Assembly (NCBI RefSeq): GCF_036237275.1
Contig: NZ_CP108352.1
Location: forward strand, 1,488,001-1,552,000
Origin: Streptomyces sp. NBC_01353
GTDB lineage: Bacteria > Actinomycetota > Actinomycetes > Streptomycetales > Streptomycetaceae
Direction: 5' to 3'
DNA: 64,000 nt
A program made the position numbers and the translations under genes. Below are positions 53,586 to 61,520 of the stretch, piece by piece. Every line of letters starts with the position of its first letter. The stretch's first letter is position 1. The notes below the pieces were generated by a model, which saw only the letters and a program-made list of their open reading frames with translations, ran no database searches and had not been told where the DNA came from.

Positions 53586-55051
53586 ACCGCCTCCTGCAGC
53601 GGATGTTCATGGCGGCGGCCGAGGGCGGAGAGCGCGGCGCCCGCTGCGCTGAAGCCGCTACGAACGGCGCCCTCCATGGTCGCGGGCCAGCCGGTGGCGG
53701 TCCACGCGCCGGCCAGGTACAGGCCGGGGGCGTGGGTGCGGGCGGCGGGGCGGAGCCGGCCGACGCCCGGGGTGGGGGCGAACGTCGCAGTCCGCTCCCG
53801 GGTGACGAAGAAGTCCCGGATCCCGGCGCCGCGGGCGGCGGGCAGCAGCCGCTCCAGCTCCGGGAGGTACCGCTCGCGGAGCACGGAGACCGGCTCGTCG
53901 ATCTCGCTCTGCGCGGCGGACTGGGAGACGGCCAGGTACTGGCCGCCCACCCTCCCCCAGCTACCGCTGGGAGGTGCCCCCAGCCCACCACCGCCCTTGC
54001 TCGAGGGCCCTTCGGGCCCACCCCTCAGCAGGCCGGAGGAGTCGGTGCGGTCGAAGACCCACTGCACCGGGGAGCCGAGCGCGGTGAAGAACGGCTGCTT
54101 GAGCACCTTGCGGTCGTAGACGACATGCACGTTGAGGATGGGCGCGGTGCCGATGTCGAGGAGCCGGTCGGGGTCGTCGAGAGCGCCCTCGGGCAGCAGC
54201 GCGCGGGTCTCGCGCTGCGGCACGGCGAGCACGACGGTGTCGGCCTCGATGGTCTCCCCCGGCACCTCGACGCTCCACCGCCCGTCGTCGGTACGGGAGA
54301 TCCGCTCGGCCTTGACCCGCAGTTCGGTGCGTACGCCGAGGGAGTCGAGGGCCTTGCGGGCGAGGGTGTCGTGGAGCTCGCCGAGGGGCACGTGCGCCCA
54401 GCCGATGTCGGCTGCGCCCGGCTCGGAGAGCAGGCCGGTCTTGAAGACCATGGCGGCCAGGCCCATGGAGGCGTGCGGCGCGGTGGCGTTGAGTGTGGCG
54501 ACGCCGACCAGGTCCCACAGGGCCTCGACGGCGCGCGGGGACTGGCCGTGGCGGCCGAGCCAGGTGGCGAAGTCGATGCCGTCGAGGGCCGGGTCGGCGG
54601 GGTCGAGCGCCTTGAGCGCCAGCGCGGCGCGGCCGACGCTCGCGCGCTCGACGAGGGAGAGGTGCGGATAGGTCGCCAGGCTCTTGGCGAGGTGCAGCGG
54701 TACGGGCAGGGCGGTACGGCGCAGCCGTCCGAGGCGGGGGCCGCGGGGGTGGGCGACGTCGAGGACGGGTACGTCCAGTCGGTCCTGGAGGGGCGCGAGG
54801 CGGGCGCCGTCGACGCGGTCGAGGAACCAGCGGTAGGCGGTGCAGCAGCGCAGATAGACGTGCTGTCCGTTGTCGACGGTGAGCTCGCCGCGGCGGAAGG
54901 AGAAGGCGAGACCGCCGAGCCGCGGCCGGCCTTCGAGCAGCGTCACGCGCAGCCCGGCGTCGGCGAGCTGGAGCGCGGCGGTGATCCCGGCGAGGCCGCC
55001 GCCGACCACGACGGCGTGCGGTGCCTGCGGCACGGACTCGTCGGTGGTCAT
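53582..55051 (-). CDS. hpnE: Hydroxysqualene dehydroxylase / squalene-associated FAD desaturase (HpnE) with a repeat insertion
   Basis: A 489-residue FAD amine-oxidase-type protein that reduces hydroxysqualene to squalene. It begins with the dinucleotide motif AVVVGGGLAGITAALQLADAG and ends with YLAGAWTATGWPATMEGAVRSG. About residues 344-368 are a Gly/Ser-rich run (GGPEGPSSKGGGGLGAPPSG) not expected in the family; its DNA (53945-54022) is a palindromic repeat of the kind scattered between Streptomyces genes. The frame is kept, so the protein may still work. AAGGGGGAG precedes ATG 55051. Confidence 0.92.
   Translation of the reverse strand: MTTDESVPQAPHAVVVGGGLAGITAALQLADAGLRVTLLEGRPRLGGLAFSFRRGELTVDNGQHVYLRCCTAYRWFLDRVDGARLAPLQDRLDVPVLDVAHPRGPRLGRLRRTALPVPLHLAKSLATYPHLSLVERASVGRAALALKALDPADPALDGIDFATWLGRHGQSPRAVEALWDLVGVATLNATAPHASMGLAAMVFKTGLLSEPGAADIGWAHVPLGELHDTLARKALDSLGVRTELRVKAERISRTDDGRWSVEVPGETIEADTVVLAVPQRETRALLPEGALDDPDRLLDIGTAPILNVHVVYDRKVLKQPFFTALGSPVQWVFDRTDSSGLLRGGPEGPSSKGGGGLGAPPSGSWGRVGGQYLAVSQSAAQSEIDEPVSVLRERYLPELERLLPAARGAGIRDFFVTRERTATFAPTPGVGRLRPAARTHAPGLYLAGAWTATGWPATMEGAVRSGFSAAGAALSALGRRHEHPLQEAV
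53945..54022 (-). repeat. REP-like palindromic element inserted in hpnE
   Basis: The sequence contains CTCCCCCAGCTACCGCTGGGAG and a second hairpin GGGCCCTTCGGGCCC (approximate inverted arms). It reads as a Gly/Ser-rich insert in HpnE. Very similar short GGGGGCACCTCCCAGC elements are common between genes in Streptomyces chromosomes. Boundaries are approximate and no target duplication was established. Confidence 0.6.
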
Positions 55052-55133
55052 ACGCTCCCCCTTCCGGCCGTCGCAGTCAGGGACGCCGCCGTGCGGCGCC
55101 GGGTTGCCCGGTGCCCTGGCTCGTGGACACGCA

Positions 55134-56084
55134 TCACGCGCGCCTCCTGATGGTCCGTCGGGAGATGTGGCGGGAGTCCAGGCCGGAGAGGCCGCGCACC
55201 GCGACGTACGCCTTCTCGCGGCCGGGCAGCGAGACGCGGCCGCGCAGCACCGCCTCGGGGTCGCGCTCGATCCGGTCGAGCAGGCGCCGGTAGATCCCGG
55301 CCATGGCGGCGACGCAGGCGCCGCTGCGCCGGTCGAGCATGGGGAGCAGCCGGTAGCCCTCGGCGAACAGGGCGCGGGCGCGCCGGACCTCGAAGTGCAC
55401 CAGGCCGGTGAAGTCGGCCGCCTCGGGCGGGGTCTCGTTCGCGAAGCCGTCACCGCAGCCGAACTTGGCCAGGTCGTCGGCGGGCAGGTAGGTGCGCCCG
55501 TTCCCGGCGTCCTCGCGGACGTCCCGAAGGATGTTGGTGAGCTGCAGGGCAAGCCCAAGTGTGTCGGCGTACTCGGGGGCCTTCTCCACTCCCTGCGCGC
55601 CCGGCTGGGTACCGAAGACGCCGAGGGAGAGCCGCCCGATGGCACCGGCGACGCACCGGCAGTAGACCTTGAGGTCGTCCCAGGTCTCGTACGTCTCGCC
55701 GCGCACGTCCATCAGGACCCCGTCGATGAGTTCGTCGAGGCCGCCGAGCGGGATCGGGAAGCGGCGGGAGGCGTCGGCGAGGGCCACGGCGACGGGGTCG
55801 GTGTCGTCGTCGTCGACCTCGTCCCGGCGGATCCGCTCCAGGAGCGCGCGGGTGGATTCGAGCCGGTCCCGCTTCGCCTCGGGCGCGAGGCTGCCGTCGC
55901 CGATGTCGTCGACCCGTCGCGAGAACGCGTACAGCGCCGACATGGCCTGCCGCTTCTCCGTCGGCAGCAGTCGGATGCCGTAGGCGAAGTTGCGGGCCTG
56001 CTGTCCGGTGACGGCCTCGCAGTAGCTGTACGCGGCCTGTACCGGCGCCGACGTCTCCGTCTGTCCTTCCACGGTCCGGCTCAC
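55134..56084 (-). CDS. hpnD: Presqualene diphosphate synthase (HpnD)
   Basis: A 316-residue squalene/phytoene synthase-fold enzyme that condenses two farnesyl diphosphates to presqualene diphosphate. The first Asp-rich motif is in RRVDDIGDGS and the second in RDVREDAGNGRTYLP. The GTG at 56084 follows GAGAGAGGG and overlaps the hpnC stop. It forms with HpnC and HpnE the three-step bacterial route to squalene. Confidence 0.93.
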   Translation of the reverse strand: MSRTVEGQTETSAPVQAAYSYCEAVTGQQARNFAYGIRLLPTEKRQAMSALYAFSRRVDDIGDGSLAPEAKRDRLESTRALLERIRRDEVDDDDTDPVAVALADASRRFPIPLGGLDELIDGVLMDVRGETYETWDDLKVYCRCVAGAIGRLSLGVFGTQPGAQGVEKAPEYADTLGLALQLTNILRDVREDAGNGRTYLPADDLAKFGCGDGFANETPPEAADFTGLVHFEVRRARALFAEGYRLLPMLDRRSGACVAAMAGIYRRLLDRIERDPEAVLRGRVSLPGREKAYVAVRGLSGLDSRHISRRTIRRRA

Positions 56085-56998
56085 CCCTCTCTCCGCGCTC
56101 TGAGCAGGACCGCTCCCGCTTCGCGCATCAGACTCGGCTTGGTGGGCTTGGGCGGCTTCGGCAGTACGTCGTACCCGCCACCGGCGGCGGCGATCGCGTC
56201 GAGCGCGGCGAGTCCGCCGGCCGTGAAGCCGGCGAGCAGCAGGCGCAGCCTGCCGTGGACGCTTGCCACCAGCGGGATGCCGTCGATCAGCAGCTCGCGG
56301 GCGCGCTGCGCCTCGAAGGCGATCAGCGCGCGGACCGACGCGCCGGCGGTGGGCTGGGCGAGGTCGGCCTCGGTGACGTGGAAGGCCTTCATGTCCTCGG
56401 CGGGCAGGTAGATCCGGTCGCGGCCGAGGTCCTCGGCGACGTCCTGGAGGTGCTCGACGATCTGCAACGCGGTGCAGATGTCGTCGGAGTGCCGGATGCG
56501 CTCGGGGGTGGCGGTGCCGGTGATCCCGAGGACGAGCCGGCCGACGGGGTTCGCGGAGAGTTCGCAGTACGCGAGGAGGTCGTCGTACGTCTCGTAACGG
56601 CGCACCAGCTGGTCCTGGCGGTTGGCCTGGATCAGACCGAGGAAGGGCTCGGGGGTCAGGCCGCGGCGGCGCACGGTCGGCTGGAGCGCCCGCAGCAGGG
56701 GGTGGCGCGGGACGGCGTCGAAGACCCGCAGCAGATCGGCCTCGAAGGCGTCCAGCATCGCGAGCCGGTCCTCGGCCCGCTCGGGGGCGACGCCGAGGTG
56801 GCGGGCGTCGGCTCCGCCGGGTGCGAGATCGCCGTCGCCGATGTCGTCGACGAGACGGGCGTAGCCGTAGACGGCCATGAGGTCGTCGCGCCAGGCGCGC
56901 GGCAGGAAGAAGGGGGCCACGGGGAAGTTCTCGTCCGCGGCCTTGTCGAGCGTGGTGCGCGAGGAGGCATCGGGGCGCACCTGCCGGTTTCCCGTCAC
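56081..56998 (-). CDS. hpnC: Hydroxysqualene synthase (HpnC)
   Basis: A 305-residue squalene synthase-fold enzyme converting presqualene diphosphate to hydroxysqualene. Motifs are RLVDDIGDGD and QDVAEDLGRDRIYLPAED. The GTG at 56998 overlaps the stop of a 20-codon leader ORF, so it is probably translated by coupling; there is no better Shine-Dalgarno of its own. It heads the hopanoid operon. Confidence 0.93.
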   Translation of the reverse strand: MTGNRQVRPDASSRTTLDKAADENFPVAPFFLPRAWRDDLMAVYGYARLVDDIGDGDLAPGGADARHLGVAPERAEDRLAMLDAFEADLLRVFDAVPRHPLLRALQPTVRRRGLTPEPFLGLIQANRQDQLVRRYETYDDLLAYCELSANPVGRLVLGITGTATPERIRHSDDICTALQIVEHLQDVAEDLGRDRIYLPAEDMKAFHVTEADLAQPTAGASVRALIAFEAQRARELLIDGIPLVASVHGRLRLLLAGFTAGGLAALDAIAAAGGGYDVLPKPPKPTKPSLMREAGAVLLRARREG

Positions 56999-57057
56999 TC
57001 GGGGCTGCCCGACGCGGGGACGGCGACACCCTCGTGGAGCTGGAGATTTTGCGTCAT
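56995..57057 (-). CDS. 20-residue leader ORF coupled to hpnC
   Basis: ATG 57057 starts a 20-codon frame (MTQNLQLHEGV... ending SGSPE) with AGGAG upstream, though 11 nt away. Its TGA overlaps the hpnC GTG. It could be a translational leader for hpnC rather than a functional peptide. It has no Cys and no obvious modification motif. Confidence 0.5.
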   Translation of the reverse strand: MTQNLQLHEGVAVPASGSPE

Positions 57058-57196
57058 GGCCGTCACATCTCCTGTTCTACACTGCCGATCCAATCCATCC
57101 TATTTCGGACACGCCACCGGGCCTCCCCAGAGGGCTCGCCGCCCGACGGCCGGAATGCCTAGGGGGTATCGCCCCACTTGCCACGAATCAGCACCG

Positions 57197-57214
57197 GTAC
57201 AGCTTACGTTGTAC
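57197..57214. promoter_or_regulatory. Palindromic operator candidate upstream of the hopanoid operon
   Basis: GTACA-N8-TGTAC is a perfect 18-bp inverted repeat, in the gap between the TetR gene and the hopanoid leader ORF. The size is normal for a TetR-family dimer. A -10-like TAGGAT lies about 95 nt nearer to the operon. Confidence 0.45.
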
Positions 57215-57313
57215 AACGCCCGCCGCCTCGTCGGGGTGCGCGGCGCTTTGCGAAAACATCACCGGTCGCGCCAACGTTCCCGCGCGGCACGGAAGTTCAC
57301 GGATTCGTGACGC

Positions 57314-57967
57314 TCAGTCCGCGCGGGCGCCGGAGACGACCATGGCAAGGGTGGACTCGACGACGTCCGCGCGGCGCCGCTCCGGGAGGCGGCGCAACGG
57401 GCCGTCGAGCAGCAGAAGTGACAGTCCGTGAACGGCCGACCACGCGGCCGCCTCGGCGGCGGGGCGGGCCTCCCGCGGGATGCGGCCGACCCGGGCAAGG
57501 GCCCTCAACGCATCCGTGAGCAGCGTGAACGCCCGGATCTCGGGTTCGGGCTCGGGTGGCCGCCCGAGCGGCGCCCACTCCTCGCCGCAGGGCGGCCGAG
57601 GAGTGCAGAACGCCGCCCGGTAGAGGCCGGGCTGATCCAGAGCGAAGCCCACATAGCCGCGGCCGAGGGCTGCGAGGCGCAGCTCGGCGGCGACGGTGGC
57701 GTCGTCGGCCCCGGGAGCGCGGTCGGCGGCGCGCTCCATGGACTCGGCGAGTGCGCGCTGGGCGTGGATCTTGACGGCCCTGAGAAGCTCTCCGCGCCCG
57801 TCGAAGTGCCGGTAGGCGGCGGTGGGTGAGACGCCGACCCGGCGGGCCGCCTCCCGCAGGACGACGCGGTCGGGGCCGCCTTCGGTGGCCAGGTCGACGG
57901 CGGCGCAGATCAGCGCGTTGCGCAGATCGCCGTGGTGGTAGGACTTTCCCCCCGAGATCGCTGCCAT
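57314..57967 (-). CDS. TetR-family regulator
   Basis: A 217-residue TetR/AcrR protein. The helix-turn-helix is VVLREAARRVGVSPTAAYRHFDGRGELLRAV; the C-terminal domain has WSAVHGLSLLLLDGPL, the TetR_C/WHG type. It lies just upstream of the hopanoid operon on the same strand and may regulate it, and it has its own palindrome upstream at 57984-58002. The ligand is unknown. Confidence 0.9.
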   Translation of the reverse strand: MAAISGGKSYHHGDLRNALICAAVDLATEGGPDRVVLREAARRVGVSPTAAYRHFDGRGELLRAVKIHAQRALAESMERAADRAPGADDATVAAELRLAALGRGYVGFALDQPGLYRAAFCTPRPPCGEEWAPLGRPPEPEPEIRAFTLLTDALRALARVGRIPREARPAAEAAAWSAVHGLSLLLLDGPLRRLPERRRADVVESTLAMVVSGARAD

Positions 57968-57983
57968 GCTCTCATCCTGCCCG

Positions 57984-58002
57984 ATGTTGACCGCATGAAC
58001 AT
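57984..58002. promoter_or_regulatory. Palindromic operator candidate of the TetR gene
   Basis: ATGTTGACCGCATGAACAT has perfect 5-bp arms (ATGTT/AACAT) and lies 16 nt before the TetR start. It is likely to be an autoregulatory site. The half-sites are not the same as those of the 57197 palindrome. Confidence 0.45.
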
Positions 58003-58040
58003 TCCAGGCGGGGGGCGCGCCGCGCCGCGGAGAACGCGAA

Positions 58041-58065
58041 GGCCCCTGCCGGTCCGGCAGGGGCC
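58041..58065 (-). terminator. Terminator of the exporter operon
   Basis: A perfect 10-bp stem GGCCCCTGCC/GGCAGGGGCC with a 5-nt loop lies 20 nt after the ATPase stop, between this operon and the TetR gene. Confidence 0.85.
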
Positions 58066-58084
58066 CCGCGACGCGGTGGTGGGA

Positions 58085-58870
58085 CTACTTCCCGGTCTCG
58101 CGCTCGTACGCCTTGATGACCTCGTCCGTGGGCCCGTCCATGAGCAGCTCGCCCTTCTCCAGCCACAGCACGCGGTCGCAGGTGTCCCTGATCGACTTGT
58201 TGCTGTGACTGACGAGGAAGACGGTGCCGGCCTCCTTGCGGAGCTCGCGGATCCGCTGCTCCGAGCGGATCTGGAACCGGCGGTCACCGGTCGCGAGCGC
58301 CTCGTCGATCATGAGCACGTCGTGGTTCTTGGCGGCCGCGATGGCGAACCGGAGTCGGGCGCCCATGCCGGAGGAGTACGTACGCATCGGGAGACTGATG
58401 AAGTCGCCCTTCTCGTTGATGCCCGAGAAGTCGACGATCCCCTCGTAGCGCTCGCGGATCTCTTCCTTGCTCATTCCCATGGCAAGGCCGCCGAGTATCA
58501 CGTTGCGCTCGCCGGTCAGGTCGTTCATCAGCGCCGCGTTGACGCCGAGGAGCGAGGGCTGGCCGTCGGTGTAGACCTTGCCGCTCTCCGTGGGGAGCAG
58601 CCCCGCGATGGCGCGCAGCAGGGTCGACTTGCCGGAGCCGTTGCTGCCGATGACGCCGATGGCCTCGCCCCGGTAGGCGGTGAAGGAGACGCCTCGCACG
58701 GCGTGCACCTTGCGGACGCCCCGGGAGACCTCGGCCTTGCCGCGGCCGAGGATCCGGCTGAGCGCCGCCGTGGCGCTGCCCTTGCCGCCGCCACCGGTGT
58801 TGACCCGGTAGACGATGTGGACCTCGTCGGCGATGACGGTGGGAATGCGTCCCTGGTCGATGTCAGCCAC
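58085..58870 (-). CDS. ABC exporter ATPase (TagH / polysaccharide type)
   Basis: A 261-residue ATPase of the TagH/KpsT branch. Walker A GSNGSGKST, signature YSSGMGARL (the S-S-G-M variant is typical of this branch), Walker B VLMIDEAL, H-loop VSHSN. It pairs with the overlapping permease to export a lipid-linked glycan or polymer. The GTG start overlaps the permease stop by 8 nt. Confidence 0.93.
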   Translation of the reverse strand: MADIDQGRIPTVIADEVHIVYRVNTGGGGKGSATAALSRILGRGKAEVSRGVRKVHAVRGVSFTAYRGEAIGVIGSNGSGKSTLLRAIAGLLPTESGKVYTDGQPSLLGVNAALMNDLTGERNVILGGLAMGMSKEEIRERYEGIVDFSGINEKGDFISLPMRTYSSGMGARLRFAIAAAKNHDVLMIDEALATGDRRFQIRSEQRIRELRKEAGTVFLVSHSNKSIRDTCDRVLWLEKGELLMDGPTDEVIKAYERETGK

Positions 58871-59792
58871 GGCCGTACCTCTCTTCTGCCTTCCAGAAGT
58901 AGACGAAACCGCCGAGACCCATCGCCACGGCCCAGCCCAGCGCGGCCACCCAGACGTGCGACGGCAGGTTGCCGGAGCCGTAGCCGTCGATCAGGGCGAA
59001 CCGGATCAGGTCCATGTAGATGGCCGCCGGGTTGTACATGAGGACGTCGGCGATCCAGGCCGGCTTGTCCGCGAGCATCACCGGGATCGAGAACATCACG
59101 CCGGAGGCGTACATCCAGGTCCGCATGATGAAGGGCATCAGCTGGGCGAGGTCGGGCGTCTTGGCACCCATCCTCGCCATGATCATGGCGAGCCCGACGT
59201 TGAACACGAACTGCAGAAGCAGCGCCGGAACCAGGAGGAGCCAGCTCAGCGACGGGTAGCTGCCGAAGGCGATCGCGACGGCCGCCAGCACGATCATGGA
59301 GAACAGCAGCTGCTGGAGCTGCTGGAGCGCGAAGGAGATGGGCAGAGTGGCGCGCGGGAAGTGCAGCGCCCGGACGAGTCCGAGGTTGCCGGAGATCGCC
59401 CGCACGCCCGCCATCACCGAGCTCTGCGTGAAGGTGAACACGAAGATCCCGGTCACCAGGAAGGGGATGTAGACCGAGGTCGTCATGCCCTGGCCGGCGT
59501 CCAGGATCAGGCCGAAGATCAGGTAGTAGACCATCGCGTTGAGCAGGGGGGTCGCCACCTGCCACAGCTGGCCGAGCTTCGCCTGGCTGTACTGCGCCGT
59601 CAGCTTCGCCTGGGAGAAGGCCAGGATGAAGTGGCGCCGCCCCCACAGCTGGCGGACGTACTCGAAGATGCCGGGCCGGGCACCGCTGACCGCGAGACCG
59701 TACTTGGCCGCCAGTTCGGCCGGGGTCAGGCCGTCATCGGCAGAGGGCGGGGCGCTCGTCGCGACCGCACCGTCGTGGGTTGTGTCACTCAC
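58863..59792 (-). CDS. ABC-2 type exporter permease (TagG type)
   Basis: A 309-residue membrane protein with an amphipathic cytoplasmic N-terminus and about six TM helices. The segment YSQAKLGQLWQVATPLLNAMVYYLIFGLIL is typical of polysaccharide/teichoic acid export permeases. GTG 59792 (reading VSDTTHDG) is the likely start; no strong Shine-Dalgarno was found. It ends with KAEERYGRG, overlapping the ATPase gene. Confidence 0.9.
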   Translation of the reverse strand: MSDTTHDGAVATSAPPSADDGLTPAELAAKYGLAVSGARPGIFEYVRQLWGRRHFILAFSQAKLTAQYSQAKLGQLWQVATPLLNAMVYYLIFGLILDAGQGMTTSVYIPFLVTGIFVFTFTQSSVMAGVRAISGNLGLVRALHFPRATLPISFALQQLQQLLFSMIVLAAVAIAFGSYPSLSWLLLVPALLLQFVFNVGLAMIMARMGAKTPDLAQLMPFIMRTWMYASGVMFSIPVMLADKPAWIADVLMYNPAAIYMDLIRFALIDGYGSGNLPSHVWVAALGWAVAMGLGGFVYFWKAEERYGRG

Positions 59793-59841
59793 AAGTCGAA
59801 ACTTTCGTATCCAGATGCGCGGCAAGTCGGGTACCACGTTG

Positions 59842-60732
59842 TCACACGACGGGCGGGCGTCCCAGTCGGGTCAGCCGCCACACCGTACGCCATTTCATGG
59901 GCCGTCGCGGTCCGCAGGGAACGGCCCAGCCTTCCCGGAATCCGCCGATCCACGCCTTGAGGGCGGGGAGGGAGGGGCGCCGCGCCAGAGTCAGCAGCAG
60001 CCAGACACCGAGATAGACCGGAACGAGGGGTGCGGGGAGATTGCGCCGAGCCAGCCACACCCGGTTGCGGGCCACGTTGAAGTGGTAGGACGCGTGCCGG
60101 GAGGGGGGTGTGGTGGGGTGCAGCAGCACCATGTCGGAACGGTAGTCGATCATCCAGTCGGCGTCGAGAGCCCGCCAGGCGAGATCGGTCTCCTCGTGGG
60201 CGTAGAAGAACTCGCCCGGCAGATCGCCGACTTCGGTGAGGACCTTCGTACGGACCGCGTTGGCGCCGCCGAGGAAGGTGGTCACGCGCGAGGACCGCAT
60301 CGGGTCGGCCGCGCGCAGCCGCGGGACGTGCCGGCGCTGGGTGAGACCCGTCTCGGGGTCCGCGATCCGGAAGCTGATGATGCCCAGCCGGGGATCGGCG
60401 GTGAACGCCTGGCGGACCAGTTCGGCGGTGTCCTCGTGGGCGAGCAGACCGTCGTCGTCCAGGAAGAGCAGGGCGTCGACGGGCCCGCAGGGCCCGCCGG
60501 GGCCGAAGGCCGCGATGCCGACGTTGCGGCCGCCGGGGATGCCCAGGTTCTCGGGCAGGTCGATGGTGTGGACGCCGTCGGGCACACCCGTCACGGGGGC
60601 GCCGTTGCCGACCACGACGACCTCGACCGGGTCGCCCTCCTGCTTGGCGACCGAGTCGAGGAGCGCGCGCAGATCGTCGGGGCGGTTGCCCATGGTGATG
60701 ATGACGGCGCCCAGCTTCATCGGCGTACTCAC
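59842..60732 (-). CDS. GT2 family glycosyltransferase
   Basis: A 296-residue GT-A-fold inverting glycosyltransferase. The N-terminal strand VIITMGNRPDDLRALLDSV is followed by the metal motif FLDDDG (DxD) and FYAHEETDLAWRAL, the catalytic-base region of galactofuranosyl/rhamnosyl-type GT2 enzymes. A hydrophobic segment near the C-terminus (VYLGVWLLLTLARR) may anchor it. GTG 60732 is preceded by GAGG with six nt spacing. It probably adds sugars to the exported polymer. Confidence 0.9.
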   Translation of the reverse strand: MSTPMKLGAVIITMGNRPDDLRALLDSVAKQEGDPVEVVVVGNGAPVTGVPDGVHTIDLPENLGIPGGRNVGIAAFGPGGPCGPVDALLFLDDDGLLAHEDTAELVRQAFTADPRLGIISFRIADPETGLTQRRHVPRLRAADPMRSSRVTTFLGGANAVRTKVLTEVGDLPGEFFYAHEETDLAWRALDADWMIDYRSDMVLLHPTTPPSRHASYHFNVARNRVWLARRNLPAPLVPVYLGVWLLLTLARRPSLPALKAWIGGFREGWAVPCGPRRPMKWRTVWRLTRLGRPPVV

Positions 60733-60740
60733 GCTTGTCC

Positions 60741-61520
60741 TCACTTCAGCCGGCTCGACGCCAGGATCGACACCAGGTGCAGCAGCGTCTGCAGGAGCGC
60801 GATGCCGGCCAGCACGGCGACACCCAGCCGCGAGAAGAACAGGTCGTCCCTGACCGAGTCCACGATCGCGAGGACCAGGATCAGCAGGGAGGCCTCGATG
60901 CCGAGGACCAGCCGGTGGAACTTCAGCGCCGCGGCGGCCCTGCGGGCCAGCGCCATGCCGGACGAGCGCGGCTCGGAAGCCGCCTCCTTGACCGGCGGCA
61001 GCCCGCCCTGGTGCCGGGCGACGCCGACCAGGTCGGTCTCGGCCTTGATCAGGATGGCGCCGAGGGCGGCGAGGGTGCCGAGGAAGGCCCACAGCCAGTC
61101 GATCCGCCCGGAGCCCCACAGGTCGGCGGCGCGCAGGCCGAAGCCGACGAGGACCGCCGCGTCGCACAGGTACGCGCCGACGCGGTCGAGGTAGACGCCG
61201 CCCAGCGAGAACTGCTGCTTCCAGCGGGCCACCTCGCCGTCGACGCAGTCGAGCAGCAGATAGAGCTGGACCATGAGCACACCGAGCACGGCGCCCCAGA
61301 TTCCCGGGATCAGCAGCGCCGGGGCGGCGAGGACGCCCGCGAGCGTCATCACGTACGTGAGCTGGTTCGGCGTGATCCGGGTCTTCACCAGGTGCCGGGT
61401 GATCCGCAGCGAGATCTCCCGCATGTACAGGCGGCCCGCCCAGTGTTCGCCGCTCCGCCGGTCCTTCACACCCGCGGGGTGAACGACCGGGCGGAGCTCA
61501 GCTACCGATGGCTTTGGCAT
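60741..61520 (-). CDS. CDP-alcohol phosphatidyltransferase family protein
   Basis: A 259-residue multi-pass membrane enzyme with the CDP-alcohol phosphotransferase motif D-G-x2-A-R-x8-G-x3-D-x3-D (DGEVARWKQQFSLGGVYLDRVGAYLCDA in two stretches). About six TM helices. It transfers a phosphoalcohol group from a CDP-alcohol to an acceptor. With the two neighbouring genes the CDP-alcohol may be CDP-glycerol or similar. ATG 61520 overlaps the dehydrogenase gene end by 23 nt. Confidence 0.9.
   Translation of the reverse strand: MPKPSVAELRPVVHPAGVKDRRSGEHWAGRLYMREISLRITRHLVKTRITPNQLTYVMTLAGVLAAPALLIPGIWGAVLGVLMVQLYLLLDCVDGEVARWKQQFSLGGVYLDRVGAYLCDAAVLVGFGLRAADLWGSGRIDWLWAFLGTLAALGAILIKAETDLVGVARHQGGLPPVKEAASEPRSSGMALARRAAAALKFHRLVLGIEASLLILVLAIVDSVRDDLFFSRLGVAVLAGIALLQTLLHLVSILASSRLK

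Noticed and set aside
56995-57057. Leader ORF as a RiPP precursor
   Set aside because: Lacks Cys and a core-like end, and no modifying enzyme is next to it; translational coupling is the simpler reading.
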